A DNA stretch of 64,000 nt from VXRD01 sp965242535 (GCA_965242535.1 OZ251458.1:248001-312000), one strand, 5' to 3'; positions 42,398-51,277 are shown, counted from the stretch's first letter. Made by a program: numbers and translations. Notes: generated by a model not told the origin, from the letters alone.

Positions 42398-43963
42398 GTG
42401 AACCAAACGCAAGAAGCCAAACAAATTCTGTGGGCAGACGACGAGATCGATTTGTTGCGCCCCCATCAGATTTTTCTCAAGGGCAGGGGCTACGACATCA
42501 CCCCTGTGACCAATGGCGACGATGCCATTGCCCTGGTGCAAAAACGCGGATTTGACGCGGTGTTGCTCGACGAAATGATGGCCGGGCGCGATGGGCTGTC
42601 GACCCTTGCGGCGATCAAGGATATCAACCCGCATATCCCGGTGATCATGATTACGAAAAACGAAGAGGAACGGCTGATGGAACAGGCCATTGGGCAGCGG
42701 ATCGACGACTATTTGACCAAGCCCGTGAATCCGAGTCAAATTTTGCTGGCGTGCAAAAAATTGCTCGACACGCGGCAAATTCAAAAAGACCGCATGGGCT
42801 TGGACTACGCCGCGGCGTCCAACCGACTGCGCGATGCCCTCGCGCGCGCAAATTCATGGCGGGATTGGATCGATCTCCACATACGCCTGTCCGAATGGGA
42901 TTTGGAATTGGATCGCTTTTACGATCCGGGCTTGCGCGCCATGCACGACGATTTGCGCCGCGCGTGCAACCTGGCATTTGGCAAATTCGTCGAGAACAAT
43001 TACGAATATTGGGTGCGCGACGAAGAAAATTCGCCCATCCTCTCGGTGGATATCGTTTCGGAATTTGTCGCGCCGTGCGTGCAAGCCGGGCAACAGGTGT
43101 TTTTTGTGGTGGTCGATTGCATGCGCCTGGATCACTGGCTCGCCATTTTGCCGCTGTTGTCCGATATTTTCGACATCGAGCAACACCACTACTATTCGAT
43201 TTTGCCTACGGCGACGCCCTATTCCCGCAACGCCATTTTCAGCGGCCTGTTTCCCATCGATCTCGCGGCGTTATATCCCGACGAGTGGCGCGTCACGCAG
43301 GACGACCTGAGCCGCAACCGGCGCGAGCACCACTTGCTCGACCAGCAATTCTCGGACCTCGATCCCACGCTGAAATTGGACACGCGCTACGTCAAAGTGC
43401 TCGATATCGCCGAGGGCAACCGATTGGCAAAAAAGGTACATTCTTACCGGTCTTTCCCCCTGATGGCGGTGGTGGTCAATTTTTTGGACATGCTCACGCA
43501 CGGGCGTTCCGAATCCGAGTTGTTGCAAGAAATGGCGCCCAACGAGCCGGCGTATCGGTCTTTGACGCGGTCGTGGTTCTCGCATTCCTCGCTTTTTGAG
43601 ATGTTGCGAAAACTCGCCGAGACCGATTCGACTGTGGTGTTGACGACAGACCACGGCTGTGTGTTGAGCAACCGGGCGTCTCTGGCTTATGGCAACCGCG
43701 AGACCTCGACCGGCGTTCGCTTCAAATACGGCAAAAATTTGCGGTGCGACAAACGGCACGCGATGCACATCCGCGACCCCGAAGCGTTTGGCCTGCCGAG
43801 TTTTGGGCCGGGGACGAATTACATCCTCTGCCGCGAAGATTACTATTTCGTGTATCCCACCAATTTCAACGAGTACCAAGCCAAGTACGCCAACAGCTTT
43901 CAACACGGGGGAATTTCCCTCGAAGAGTGCATTTTGCCCGTGGCGGTCATGCGCGGGAAATGA
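42398..43963 (+). CDS. porX: PorX-like response regulator with PglZ phosphatase-fold output domain
   Basis: A 521-residue protein. The N-terminal receiver domain (ILWADDEIDLLRPHQIFLKGRGY, LLDEMMAGRDG, IMITKNEEE, DYLTKPV) is followed by helices, then a PglZ alkaline-phosphatase-superfamily domain. Its metal/nucleophile motifs are FVVVDCMRLDHW, ILPTATPYSRNAIFSGLFP, VLTTDHGCV and SFQHGGISLEECILPV. This is the architecture of PorX, which controls type IX secretion genes in Bacteroidota and hydrolyses cyclic oligonucleotides. GTG start with GAGAGGT upstream. No Por secretion genes are in the window. Confidence 0.85.
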   Translation: MNQTQEAKQILWADDEIDLLRPHQIFLKGRGYDITPVTNGDDAIALVQKRGFDAVLLDEMMAGRDGLSTLAAIKDINPHIPVIMITKNEEERLMEQAIGQRIDDYLTKPVNPSQILLACKKLLDTRQIQKDRMGLDYAAASNRLRDALARANSWRDWIDLHIRLSEWDLELDRFYDPGLRAMHDDLRRACNLAFGKFVENNYEYWVRDEENSPILSVDIVSEFVAPCVQAGQQVFFVVVDCMRLDHWLAILPLLSDIFDIEQHHYYSILPTATPYSRNAIFSGLFPIDLAALYPDEWRVTQDDLSRNRREHHLLDQQFSDLDPTLKLDTRYVKVLDIAEGNRLAKKVHSYRSFPLMAVVVNFLDMLTHGRSESELLQEMAPNEPAYRSLTRSWFSHSSLFEMLRKLAETDSTVVLTTDHGCVLSNRASLAYGNRETSTGVRFKYGKNLRCDKRHAMHIRDPEAFGLPSFGPGTNYILCREDYYFVYPTNFNEYQAKYANSFQHGGISLEECILPVAVMRGK

Positions 43964-44110
43964 CCTGCCCGCCCGCGAGAAAGATGGAAGTTTAGCCACG
44001 AGCGGGGTACGACTGGCGATAGCCCGTTCAAAGGCACAACAGGGCGAGCAGTGCGTAGGGGCGATGCTCCCCGTGCTGACCCAAAGATACAAGCGGAGAA
44101 AGTGGCGACG

Positions 44111-44578
44111 ATGAATAAAAAAAATAAAACGACCGAGCACCTCTCTGAATCTCCGGATCAAACGCACCAACTTGGACGCGACCTCGCAGCGCGACTCGGG
44201 CCCGGGGATTGCGTGGCACTCACCGGAGAATTGGGCAGTGGCAAGACCTGCTTTGTGCAAGGCGTTTGCGAGGGCTTGCGCGTGGCCGATGCGGTGACGA
44301 GTCCGACCTTTGTGATCGTCAATGAATACGCGGGCGCCTCGTCCGATGGCACGCCCCTGCCGGTGCATCACTTCGACCTGTATCGGTTGGGCAGTCCGGA
44401 GGAGCTCTACGCCATCGGTTGCGATGATTTGTTTTACGGCGCGGGCGTGTGTTTGATCGAATGGGCGGATTTGGGGGGCGATCTGATTCCCCCCCACGCG
44501 ATCGACGTACATTTTGACCACGCGGGCGAGACGATGCGAAAGTTGGCGATAACATACACAGGAGGGCGATGTGGTTGA
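44111..44578 (+). CDS. tsaE: tRNA N6-adenosine threonylcarbamoylation ATPase TsaE
   Basis: A 155-residue TsaE with P-loop LTGELGSGKTCFVQGVCEGL, SPTFVIVNEY, and HFDLYRLGSPEELYAIGCDDLFYGAGVCLIEWADLGG. It is the ATPase partner in t6A37 tRNA modification. ATG 44111 follows GGAG. Its stop overlaps the next gene by 8 bp. Upstream is a degenerate TACGACTGGC hairpin repeat (about 44005-44030). Confidence 0.92.
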   Translation: MNKKNKTTEHLSESPDQTHQLGRDLAARLGPGDCVALTGELGSGKTCFVQGVCEGLRVADAVTSPTFVIVNEYAGASSDGTPLPVHHFDLYRLGSPEELYAIGCDDLFYGAGVCLIEWADLGGDLIPPHAIDVHFDHAGETMRKLAITYTGGRCG

Positions 44579-45470
44579 AAGAGTATCGACAAAACGGCAA
44601 ATCGAATCGCACAACGGTTGGACGAGGGTTGGACACCTCCCCCGTCTCCCGTCTTACCTCTCCCGCCGTTGGTCGGGTGTTGGGTGGCTCTTCCGTCTCC
44701 CGTCTCCCGTCTCCCGCCTTTGCCGTCTCTCCCTTCTCACCGCCTTGTGCGTCTTGACCTCTCCGCGCGTTGAAGCACAGCAGGATTTGGAACCGCGACA
44801 GTTGGTCGAATCCCCCACCGCGGGGTTGTTGCCCGGAGGCAGTGTGGGGTTGGATCTGCGGTTTTACGAAGGCGATGGCATTTTGGGCAATTTATCGGTC
44901 GGCTTGTTCGGCCGCGGCACGGTTGGGGTTTCGTTTGGCGGCCGCGATCTGTTGGGCAACGACGAGGTGACGTTGAACCCGCGCGTGGAATTTTCAGCCC
45001 GCGTGCGGGTGATGGAAGAGGGGTACAAGATGCCGGGCATCGCGGTGGGCTATACGTCTCAGGGATACGGGACGTACGATGAAGAGGTGAAACGCTACAC
45101 CAAAAAGTCCAAGGGCGCGTACCTCGTTGCCAGCAAAAACTTCAGGTACCTCTTGGGGCATGCGGGCATCCACGTCGGCGCGAACCGGAGTTTGGAAGAT
45201 GACGACGGCGATGGGGATTTTTCGGGCTATGTCGGGTTGGATATCGGGCTTGGGAAATACCTGATGCTGCTGGCGGAATACGATTTGGGATTGAACGACA
45301 ACGCGGATAATAGCCTGGGGTCTGGAAAGGGATTTGTAAATGCCGGCCTTCGATATACCCCGTCGAGCACGTTGGCCGTGGAATTTGATTTGAAGAATAT
45401 TTTTCGCAATGGCATGCGCGAACCACATCCGGACCGCGAACTCCGCGTGGTGTATTTCGTGAAGTTTTGA
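44571..45470 (+). CDS. Outer-membrane beta-barrel protein with repeat-derived N-terminus
   Basis: A 299-residue protein. GTG 44571 has GGAGGG upstream and overlaps tsaE. The first ~60 residues are encoded partly by heptamer repeats (LFRLPSPVSRL...), then a signal-like core (LSLLTALCVLTSPRVEAQQ). The mature part has alternating strands (GLDLRFYEGDGILGNLSVGLFGRGTVGVSFGG, FVNAGLRYTPSSTLAVEFDLKNIFRN) and C-terminal VVYFVKF, ending in an aromatic residue, typical of barrels. YjbH/omp-like function is not established. The N-terminal extension is likely due to repeat invasion. Confidence 0.7.
   Translation: MVERVSTKRQIESHNGWTRVGHLPRLPSYLSRRWSGVGWLFRLPSPVSRLCRLSLLTALCVLTSPRVEAQQDLEPRQLVESPTAGLLPGGSVGLDLRFYEGDGILGNLSVGLFGRGTVGVSFGGRDLLGNDEVTLNPRVEFSARVRVMEEGYKMPGIAVGYTSQGYGTYDEEVKRYTKKSKGAYLVASKNFRYLLGHAGIHVGANRSLEDDDGDGDFSGYVGLDIGLGKYLMLLAEYDLGLNDNADNSLGSGKGFVNAGLRYTPSSTLAVEFDLKNIFRNGMREPHPDRELRVVYFVKF
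44641..44740. repeat. Heptamer tract inside the barrel gene
   Basis: CCCGTCTCCCGTCTTACC and CCGTCTCCCGTCTCCCGTCT (heptamer complement CCGTCTC) lie within codons 24-57 of the 44571 gene. The same tracts elsewhere are intergenic, so here a repeat is translated. Confidence 0.65.
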
Positions 45471-45547
45471 ACGTGAAAACGACGATCCGTCCCTACGACT
45501 GATGGGGGGACCGACCACTGACCACCGCTTTTCTCAAAGGAGAACCC

Positions 45548-46543
45548 ATGAAACACCTGATCCCCATCTCGATGACCTGTTTGTTTGCACTTCCGATCCA
45601 AGCCGAAGACCTGCCGCGCCGTCCCGTTGCGACCTATTCCATCGTCGCCCGCGATTCCACCACGGGGCAACTCGGCGTGGCCGTGCAATCGCATTGGTTT
45701 TCGGTTGGCCCCATCGTGCCGTGGGCCGAACCCGGCGTGGGTGCCGTAGCGACGCAATCCCTTGCCGATCCCGCGTATGGGCCGCTCGGCCTGAATTTGA
45801 TGCGGATGGGACGGACCGCGCCCGAGGCACTCGAGGCGCTCGTCTCAACGGATGAAGGCGCGGATGTGCGCCAAGTTGCGATGGTCGATGCGAAGGGCAA
45901 TGTTGCGGCGCATACGGGCAAACGCGCCATTTTTGCGGCCGGGCATCAAACCGGGGCGCAGTATTCCGTGCAGGCCAATATTATGGAAAAGCCCACGGCT
46001 TGGGCCGCGATGGCCGCGGCTTATGAATCTGCGGAGGGCGATCTCGCCGAACGCCTGCTCGCGGCCCTCGAAGCCGCAGAAGCCGAAGGCGGGGACATGC
46101 GCGGGCGACAATCGTCGGCCCTTCTCGTCGTCGGCCCTGAAAACACACACAAACCCTGGGCAGACCGCCTATTTGACCTCCGCGTTGAAGACCATCCCCA
46201 ACCGGTTGCCGAGTTGCGCCGGCTCGTCACGTTGCAACGCGCCTATCTCAAGCTCAACGAGGGCGACGTATGGATTGAAAAAGGCGATATCGAAAAAGCC
46301 CTTGCCGCGTACCGCCAAGCCCTTGAGATCGTACCCGACCAAGCCACCAATGGCGAAGCCGCATTCTGGGTCGGCGTCACACTTGCCGATACGGGCGATC
46401 CGGACCGAGCCATTCCCTATCTCACACGGGCGTATCAACAGGACAAACGCTGGGCCGAACTCCTCACGCGCCTGCCCGCGTCCGAGCTCCTGCCAGACGA
46501 TCCCGCCCTCATCGACCGCCTCGTTCGAGGGATGAAGGAATAG
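45548..46543 (+). CDS. DUF1028 Ntn-hydrolase-like protein with TPR-like C-terminus
   Basis: A 331-residue protein with a short signal peptide (MKHLIPISMTCLFALPIQA). The DUF1028 domain follows (ATYSIVARDSTTGQLGVAVQSHWFSVGPIVPWAEPGVGAVATQSLADPAYGPLGLNLMRMG). The C-terminal ~90 residues resemble a TPR (AYLKLNEGDVWIEKGDIEKALAAYRQALEIVPDQ). DUF1028 has the Ntn-hydrolase fold; function is unknown. AAAGGAG precedes the ATG. Its leader contains a repeat fragment (GATCCGTCCCTACGACTGATGG, then GACCACTGACCACCG). Confidence 0.82.
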   Translation: MKHLIPISMTCLFALPIQAEDLPRRPVATYSIVARDSTTGQLGVAVQSHWFSVGPIVPWAEPGVGAVATQSLADPAYGPLGLNLMRMGRTAPEALEALVSTDEGADVRQVAMVDAKGNVAAHTGKRAIFAAGHQTGAQYSVQANIMEKPTAWAAMAAAYESAEGDLAERLLAALEAAEAEGGDMRGRQSSALLVVGPENTHKPWADRLFDLRVEDHPQPVAELRRLVTLQRAYLKLNEGDVWIEKGDIEKALAAYRQALEIVPDQATNGEAAFWVGVTLADTGDPDRAIPYLTRAYQQDKRWAELLTRLPASELLPDDPALIDRLVRGMKE

Positions 46544-46918
46544 GCGGGGAGACGGGAGACGGGAGACGGGAGACGCCAAAGGCGGGAGAAGTAAGACGGG
46601 AGACGGAAGAGGCGTCGTGGTTAGGGGGCAGTTCGCCATGCAACCATCACCGGTAGGGACAGGCCCCCGTGCCTGTCCGTGCATCCCGCGGCGAGACGGT
46701 CAGAGGTCAGTCCACCGCGCCCGCCTGAAGATACAAGACGAAAGACGGAAGACGGAAGACGGGAGACGGAAGACGGGAGACGGGAGACGGAAGACGGAAG
46801 ACGGGTAGCGGTTGGGCAGTAAAAAAACAAACGACGAAAAACGCTAAAAGGCGCGAAAAATGCGGATCCGGTGGGTAGTGGTCGGGACCATCGGTTCTCC
46901 CTTTCGCGCCTTTTGCAG
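46544..46918. repeat. Heptamer tracts and palindrome between DUF1028 and GNAT genes
   Basis: Two heptamer tracts (46545-46615; 46731-46807), with units GGGAGAC and GGAAGAC, flank a palindrome copy at 46657-46678. No gene. Confidence 0.75.
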
Positions 46919-47395
46919 TTACGCCTCGTCGCGCTCATGCTCCGATTCGTCCATCCATTCAAACATTTTGTAGTGGTTGCCATCCATCCCCAGCGCGCGA
47001 TAGGTTTTTTGCGCCCGTTCATTCTCCCGCTCGACATATAGCCTGAGTCCGCGCAGATCGACAGATCGTTCAACGGCGGTCTTTAGCGTTTCATACATCG
47101 CGCGAAAGACGCCCCGCCGCCGCGCTTTGGGCAATACGTAAACCGAATGAATCCATATCACGGTCCCGTTGCGCCAATCGCTCCATTCGGGCACGGTCAG
47201 CAAACAACCCGCGACTTCGCCATCGACCTCGGCAATCCAATACGCGCCCTTGTGCGGATCGTCAAAAACCGCCTGCACGCCCTTTTCCACAGTGGGTCGG
47301 TCCAGTGCAAATTCCTCGGTCTCGCACGCCAATCGGAGTTGAAAATCCACGATACAGGGCGCGTCCTCTCGTCGCCCGAGACGGACATCAATCAT
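46919..47395 (-). CDS. GNAT-family N-acetyltransferase
   Basis: A 158-residue acetyltransferase with acetyl-CoA motif VYVLPKARRRGVFRAMYETL and C-terminal VERENERAQKTYRALGM. ATG 47395 has AGAGGAAA upstream. Substrate unknown; it may be a small-molecule or peptide acetylase. Divergent from the following coiled-coil genes. Confidence 0.88.
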   Translation of the reverse strand: MIDVRLGRREDAPCIVDFQLRLACETEEFALDRPTVEKGVQAVFDDPHKGAYWIAEVDGEVAGCLLTVPEWSDWRNGTVIWIHSVYVLPKARRRGVFRAMYETLKTAVERSVDLRGLRLYVERENERAQKTYRALGMDGNHYKMFEWMDESEHERDEA

Positions 47396-47472
47396 CGCTT
47401 TTCCTCTCTTGACAGTTGCCATCGCTTTGGGTATTTTTTTGTGACACTAACCCACACAACGAGGAGGTTGCA

Positions 47473-47832
47473 ATGGCAGTGGACACGCACAAAGCCGTAA
47501 AGAAGCTCAAAGAGGTCGGATTCGATGAAGCCCAAGCCGAAGCGGTAGTGCGAATGGTCGGCGAGGCGTTTGACAATTCCGTAGCGACGAAAGTCGATAT
47601 AGCTGAGTTGCGTATCGAGATTCAAGAAGTGCGCGGCGAAATTCAAGAAGTGCGCGTTGATCTATCGACCCAAGGTGCTGAAGTGCGCGGCGAAATTCAA
47701 GAAGTGCGCGGCGAGATTCGAGAAGTGCGCGCTGAAATCCGCGATCTCGAGCAACGCATGACGATCAAGTTGGGGGGTCTTCTCGTGCTCGCCCTCACTT
47801 TGCTCACCGCCATCAACAAATGGCTCGGCTGA
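47473..47832 (+). CDS. DUF1640/CCDC90-like coiled-coil membrane protein, copy 1
   Basis: A 119-residue protein: helical head (THKAVKKLKEVGFDEAQAEAVVRMVGEAFD), a coiled coil built from 7-residue repeats (EIQEVRG, EIREVRA), and a C-terminal transmembrane helix (LGGLLVLALTLLTAINKWLG). GAGGAGG lies upstream. Architecture fits DUF1640/CCDC90 (inner-membrane anchored coiled coils). It is nearly identical to the next gene. Confidence 0.8.
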   Translation: MAVDTHKAVKKLKEVGFDEAQAEAVVRMVGEAFDNSVATKVDIAELRIEIQEVRGEIQEVRVDLSTQGAEVRGEIQEVRGEIREVRAEIRDLEQRMTIKLGGLLVLALTLLTAINKWLG

Positions 47833-47869
47833 CTATCCGATAGATCATTCACACAACGAGGAGGTTGCA

Positions 47870-48187
47870 ATGGTAGTGGACACGCACAAAGCCGTAAAGA
47901 AGCTCAAAGAGGTCGGATTCGATGAAGCCCAAGCCGAAGCGGTGGTGCGAATGGTCGGCGAGGCGTTTGACAACACGGTAGCGACGAAAGTCGATATAGC
48001 TGAGTTGCGTATCGAGATTCAAGAAGTGCGCGGCGAAATTCAAGAAGTGCGCGGCGAGATTCGAGAAGTTCGCACTGAACTTCGGGCTGAAATCCGCGAT
48101 CTCGAGCAGCGCATGACGATCAAGTTGGGTGGTCTTCTCGTGCTCGCCCTCACTTTGCTCACCGCCATCAACAAATGGCTCGGCTGA
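47870..48187 (+). CDS. DUF1640/CCDC90-like coiled-coil membrane protein, copy 2
   Basis: A 105-residue tandem duplicate of the preceding gene, 397 bp downstream. Head and membrane helix are almost identical, and the ribosome site and flanks (CACACAACGAGGAGGTTGCA) are shared. The coiled coil is 14 residues (two heptads) shorter. A terminator follows. Confidence 0.8.
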   Translation: MVVDTHKAVKKLKEVGFDEAQAEAVVRMVGEAFDNTVATKVDIAELRIEIQEVRGEIQEVRGEIREVRTELRAEIRDLEQRMTIKLGGLLVLALTLLTAINKWLG

Positions 48188-48210
48188 CTATCCGATAGAT
48201 CATTTTTGAG

Positions 48211-48248
48211 AAAAGGGCTTGTGTCTGAAGAGATACAAGCCCTTTTGG
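48211..48248. terminator. Bidirectional rho-independent terminator
   Basis: A perfect 12-bp stem AAAAGGGCTTGT (48211-48222) / ACAAGCCCTTTT (48235-48246), between the convergent coiled-coil genes and the RraA-like gene. Confidence 0.8.
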
Positions 48249-48252
48249 CGTG

Positions 48253-48990
48253 TTATTGCTCCGATTTCCATTTTCGATATAGCGCGAATGTCTCTTCGTC
48301 CGGCGGATAGTATTTGCCCGGCGAGAGGTTTTCGCTGTCCAAGCGTCTGCGGATCCATTCTTCGAGATCGTCGTACTCTATCGCTTTGCGCGCGATTTCC
48401 GCGGCGACTTTGCGCGGAATGACCACCACGCCATCGTCGTCGGCCACGATATAGTCGCCCGGCCTGACGAGCACGCCATCGACTTGAACCCAATCGTTGG
48501 TCGCGTAGGGCGTTCCGACGCGGGTGCCGAGGTTGGAGGTTTTGCCATATCCCCACAGCATCAAGCCATAGTCTTTGACCGTGTGCATGTCGCGGATGCC
48601 GCCATCGCAGATCAAGCCATCGACGCCCCGCTGTTTTAAGCGCAAAAATTTAATGTCGCCGCCGATGGACATGGCTTTGTTCCGCATGGATTCCATCGCG
48701 ATGACATCGCCCGGCCCGGCGAGTTCAAAAGCCGCGTACTCGGGCGAGGCTTCGCCGCCCGGCTTTTCCTCGTCCGCGTCCGGACGCGAGGGCACAAAGC
48801 GCACGGTGATCGCACGGGCGACCAATCGCTTGCCGGGGTTCATGGTTTGCAGGTTGGGCATATACGTATAACGCGCGTCGTACCCATTGCGGGCGAGCAC
48901 ATCGACCACAGCCGTTGTGTTCACGCGCTTGAGGGCGTCGCGCGTTTCGCCATCCAAGACGTGATCTGGGGTGGGTTGCAGGATTGCCAT
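48253..48990 (-). CDS. RraA-like / 4-hydroxy-4-methyl-2-oxoglutarate aldolase family protein
   Basis: A 245-residue protein of the RraA/HMG-aldolase family: AAFELAGPGDVIAMESM, LRLKQRGVDGLICDGGIRDMHTV, VQVDGVLVRPGDYIVADDDGVVVIPRKVA. GDxxxxxG-type and RD motifs are kept, as in class II pyruvate aldolases. AAAGGAG precedes the ATG. With the downstream mannonate-dehydratase-like gene (12 bp apart) it suggests sugar-acid or aromatic-acid breakdown. Substrate unknown. Confidence 0.85.
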   Translation of the reverse strand: MAILQPTPDHVLDGETRDALKRVNTTAVVDVLARNGYDARYTYMPNLQTMNPGKRLVARAITVRFVPSRPDADEEKPGGEASPEYAAFELAGPGDVIAMESMRNKAMSIGGDIKFLRLKQRGVDGLICDGGIRDMHTVKDYGLMLWGYGKTSNLGTRVGTPYATNDWVQVDGVLVRPGDYIVADDDGVVVIPRKVAAEIARKAIEYDDLEEWIRRRLDSENLSPGKYYPPDEETFALYRKWKSEQ

Positions 48991-49001
48991 GCGCTACTCC
49001 T

Positions 49002-49985
49002 TTATTTTTCGGATTCGTTTTCCACGGCTTGGATCAAGGCGATGATGTACCCAAATTGAAATGCCCATGCCTGGGTCACGCGGCTCGACACGCCTTCGGG
49101 CGCCGCGTCGTCCGGGTGGCGAGGCGCGTGGTCGGGCATCAGCATGTACGGATAGCCTGCGCGGTGCAAAATTTTTACGATCTGGTACATATCGACATCG
49201 CCTTCGTCCGGCCAGGTCTCGTAAAAATCGTGCAAGCCGCCGCGGATATTTCTGAAATGCACGTTGAAAATTTTCTTCTTTTCCGCGAAATACTGGACGA
49301 TGGGCGGCAGTTCCTCGGCGGGATTTTCCAAGCCTTCGGCGGCCACGCCACAGCAGAAGTTGAATCCGTGATAGGGGCTATCGACCAATTCGCCGAACCG
49401 CTTTAAGCCCTCAAAGACCGGGTAATTCCACTTTTCGATGCCGTTGAGCACGGGCGCGGGCGGATCGTTGAGGTGGCACGCGAGTTGAATTTTGTATGCC
49501 TCGGCGACGGGCATCACGCGATTGAGAAAGTACGCGGCGCGTTCAAACGCCTCTTCGCGGCTCACGCGCCCGACTTCGGTGAGCGCGTCATTGTCGTATT
49601 CGGAAAGCACAAAGGAGCTATACGTCGTCCCGCCGCGCCCGGGTTTGCGCCCGGTGCGTTGCACGAGTCCGCCCAATGGCGCGCGCAAGATGCAGAAATT
49701 GTAATTCAAGCCGCGCAACCCGGCCTTGCTCGCGTTTTCGATGTAGCGACAAAATGTGTCGATGTCGCGGTCGCGCTGCGGGTCTTTTGCCATGGGGATG
49801 CTGTCCATGGGCGGGACGTGAACCATTTCGAGTTCGACCCCATAAGCGGCGGCGGCTTCTCTGTGCCGCATCAGGGTTTCCGCGTCCATGCCATCGACTG
49901 TGGCGTCAAAATGACCGACGCCGTGCCGAGCGAGAAATTCCATTTCGATTTTCGAGGTGCCAAAATACTGCGTGCCGACATACAT
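49002..49985 (-). CDS. Mannonate dehydratase-like TIM-barrel protein
   Basis: A 327-residue protein similar to UxuA mannonate dehydratase: QLACHLNDPPAPVLNG (UxuA has HPDDPP), FNFCCG, FNVHFRNIRGGLHDFYETWPDEGDVDMY, and PDHAPRHPDD. Metal-binding His and Cys positions appear retained. Likely dehydrates an aldonate, as in glucuronate-type breakdown, with KduD at 22290 possibly in the same pathway. Sugar isomerase-like function is an alternative. It lies 11 bp upstream of the RraA-like gene. Confidence 0.78.
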   Translation of the reverse strand: MYVGTQYFGTSKIEMEFLARHGVGHFDATVDGMDAETLMRHREAAAAYGVELEMVHVPPMDSIPMAKDPQRDRDIDTFCRYIENASKAGLRGLNYNFCILRAPLGGLVQRTGRKPGRGGTTYSSFVLSEYDNDALTEVGRVSREEAFERAAYFLNRVMPVAEAYKIQLACHLNDPPAPVLNGIEKWNYPVFEGLKRFGELVDSPYHGFNFCCGVAAEGLENPAEELPPIVQYFAEKKKIFNVHFRNIRGGLHDFYETWPDEGDVDMYQIVKILHRAGYPYMLMPDHAPRHPDDAAPEGVSSRVTQAWAFQFGYIIALIQAVENESEK

Positions 49986-50149
49986 GATCGATTCCTTTCA
50001 AAACAGGCACAGGGGCCTGTCCCTACAATGGATGGGCAAGGTGGAGATTGACCACTGTCCATTGCTTTGGGGTTGGGGACGAGGACAGGCACGGGGGCCT
50101 GTCCCTACGACTGATGGATCAGGGCGGGCTGACCACCGATCCCTGCTTC
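49986..50149. repeat. Two palindrome modules
   Basis: Copies at 50002-50022 and 50083-50104, each with TCCCTAC(A/G)A(A/C)TGATGG-like flank and GACCACTG. No gene. Confidence 0.7.
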
Positions 50150-51277
50150 TCACGCGCCGATCTGCGACAGGGCTTCGTCGAGGTTTTGGACGGTGCGGGC
50201 GATGTTTTGGAGTTTGTCCAAGCCGAACAGGCCGATGCGGAAGGTCTGAAAATCTTCCGGCTCGTCGCATTGCAGGGGGACGCCCGTGGCGATTTGCAGG
50301 CCCACGTCCAAAAATTTTTTGCCGGTGTGGATGTCCGGGTCATCCGTGTAGCTCACGATGACGCCCGGTGCTTGGAAGCCAGGCGCAGCCACGCTTTGGA
50401 TGCCTTTGCGGGCCAACAGGCTGCGAACTTCGCCCCCGAGTTTTTGCTGTCGCACGCACGCCTCGTCAAAGCCGAGGGCTTCGGTTTCGCGCATGGCATC
50501 CCGAAAAACCTCGAGGGCGTCCGTGGGCATGGTCGCGTGATACGCATGCCCGCCCGCTTCGTAGGCTTCCATGATTTGCAACCATTTGTGCAAGTCGCAG
50601 GCAAAACTCGTGCTGGCGGTGGATTCGATGCGTTCGCGCGCGGTGGGGCCGAGCATGACCAAGGCGCAACACGCTTCGCCACTCCAGCCTTTTTGCGGCG
50701 CGCTGATCAGGACGTCGACCCCGCAGGCTTCCATATCCACCCACATCGCGCCGGAGGCAATGCCGTCCAAGACGAGCATGCCGCCGACAGCGCGGACCGC
50801 GTCTGCCACCGCGCAGATGTAGTCGTCGGGCAAGATGATGCCAGAGGCGGTTTCGACGTGCGGCGCGAAGACGAGGTCGGGTTTTTCCGCTTCGATGGTT
50901 TGCGCGATTTCGGAGATGGGCGCGGGGGCGAATGGGGCGTGTTTGTCAGTGCCCATCCGCCGCGCTTTGAGGACGATGGAGTGGGAGGGAATGTTGCCCA
51001 TGTCGAAAATTTGCGTCCAGCGGTAGCTGAACCACCCGTTGCGAATGACGAGGCATTTTTTGTCGGTCGCAAATTGCCGCGCCACGGCTTCCATGCCAAA
51101 CGTGCCACTGCCGGGAACGATGGCGACCGCTTCGGCGCGATACGCTTTTTTGAGCGTGGCGGAAATGTCGCGCATCACGCCCTGAAAGGACTGCGACATG
51201 TGGTTGAGCGCGCGGTCCGTATAGACGACGGAGTATTCCAAGGGTTTGGTGGGATCACCGGAATACGAGGTTGCCAT
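50150..51277 (-). CDS. Class V PLP-dependent aminotransferase
   Basis: A 375-residue aminotransferase of the alanine-glyoxylate/serine-pyruvate type: AIVPGSGTFGMEAVARQF, VETASGIILPDDY, GGMLVLDGIASGAMWVDMEACGVDVLISAPQKGWSGEACCALVML with the PLP lysine in APQKGWS. ATG 51277 has GGAGG. Follows the methyltransferase gene by 29 bp. Substrate could be a 2-aminoethylphosphonate-, serine- or alanine-type amine. Confidence 0.85.
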   Translation of the reverse strand: MATSYSGDPTKPLEYSVVYTDRALNHMSQSFQGVMRDISATLKKAYRAEAVAIVPGSGTFGMEAVARQFATDKKCLVIRNGWFSYRWTQIFDMGNIPSHSIVLKARRMGTDKHAPFAPAPISEIAQTIEAEKPDLVFAPHVETASGIILPDDYICAVADAVRAVGGMLVLDGIASGAMWVDMEACGVDVLISAPQKGWSGEACCALVMLGPTARERIESTASTSFACDLHKWLQIMEAYEAGGHAYHATMPTDALEVFRDAMRETEALGFDEACVRQQKLGGEVRSLLARKGIQSVAAPGFQAPGVIVSYTDDPDIHTGKKFLDVGLQIATGVPLQCDEPEDFQTFRIGLFGLDKLQNIARTVQNLDEALSQIGA

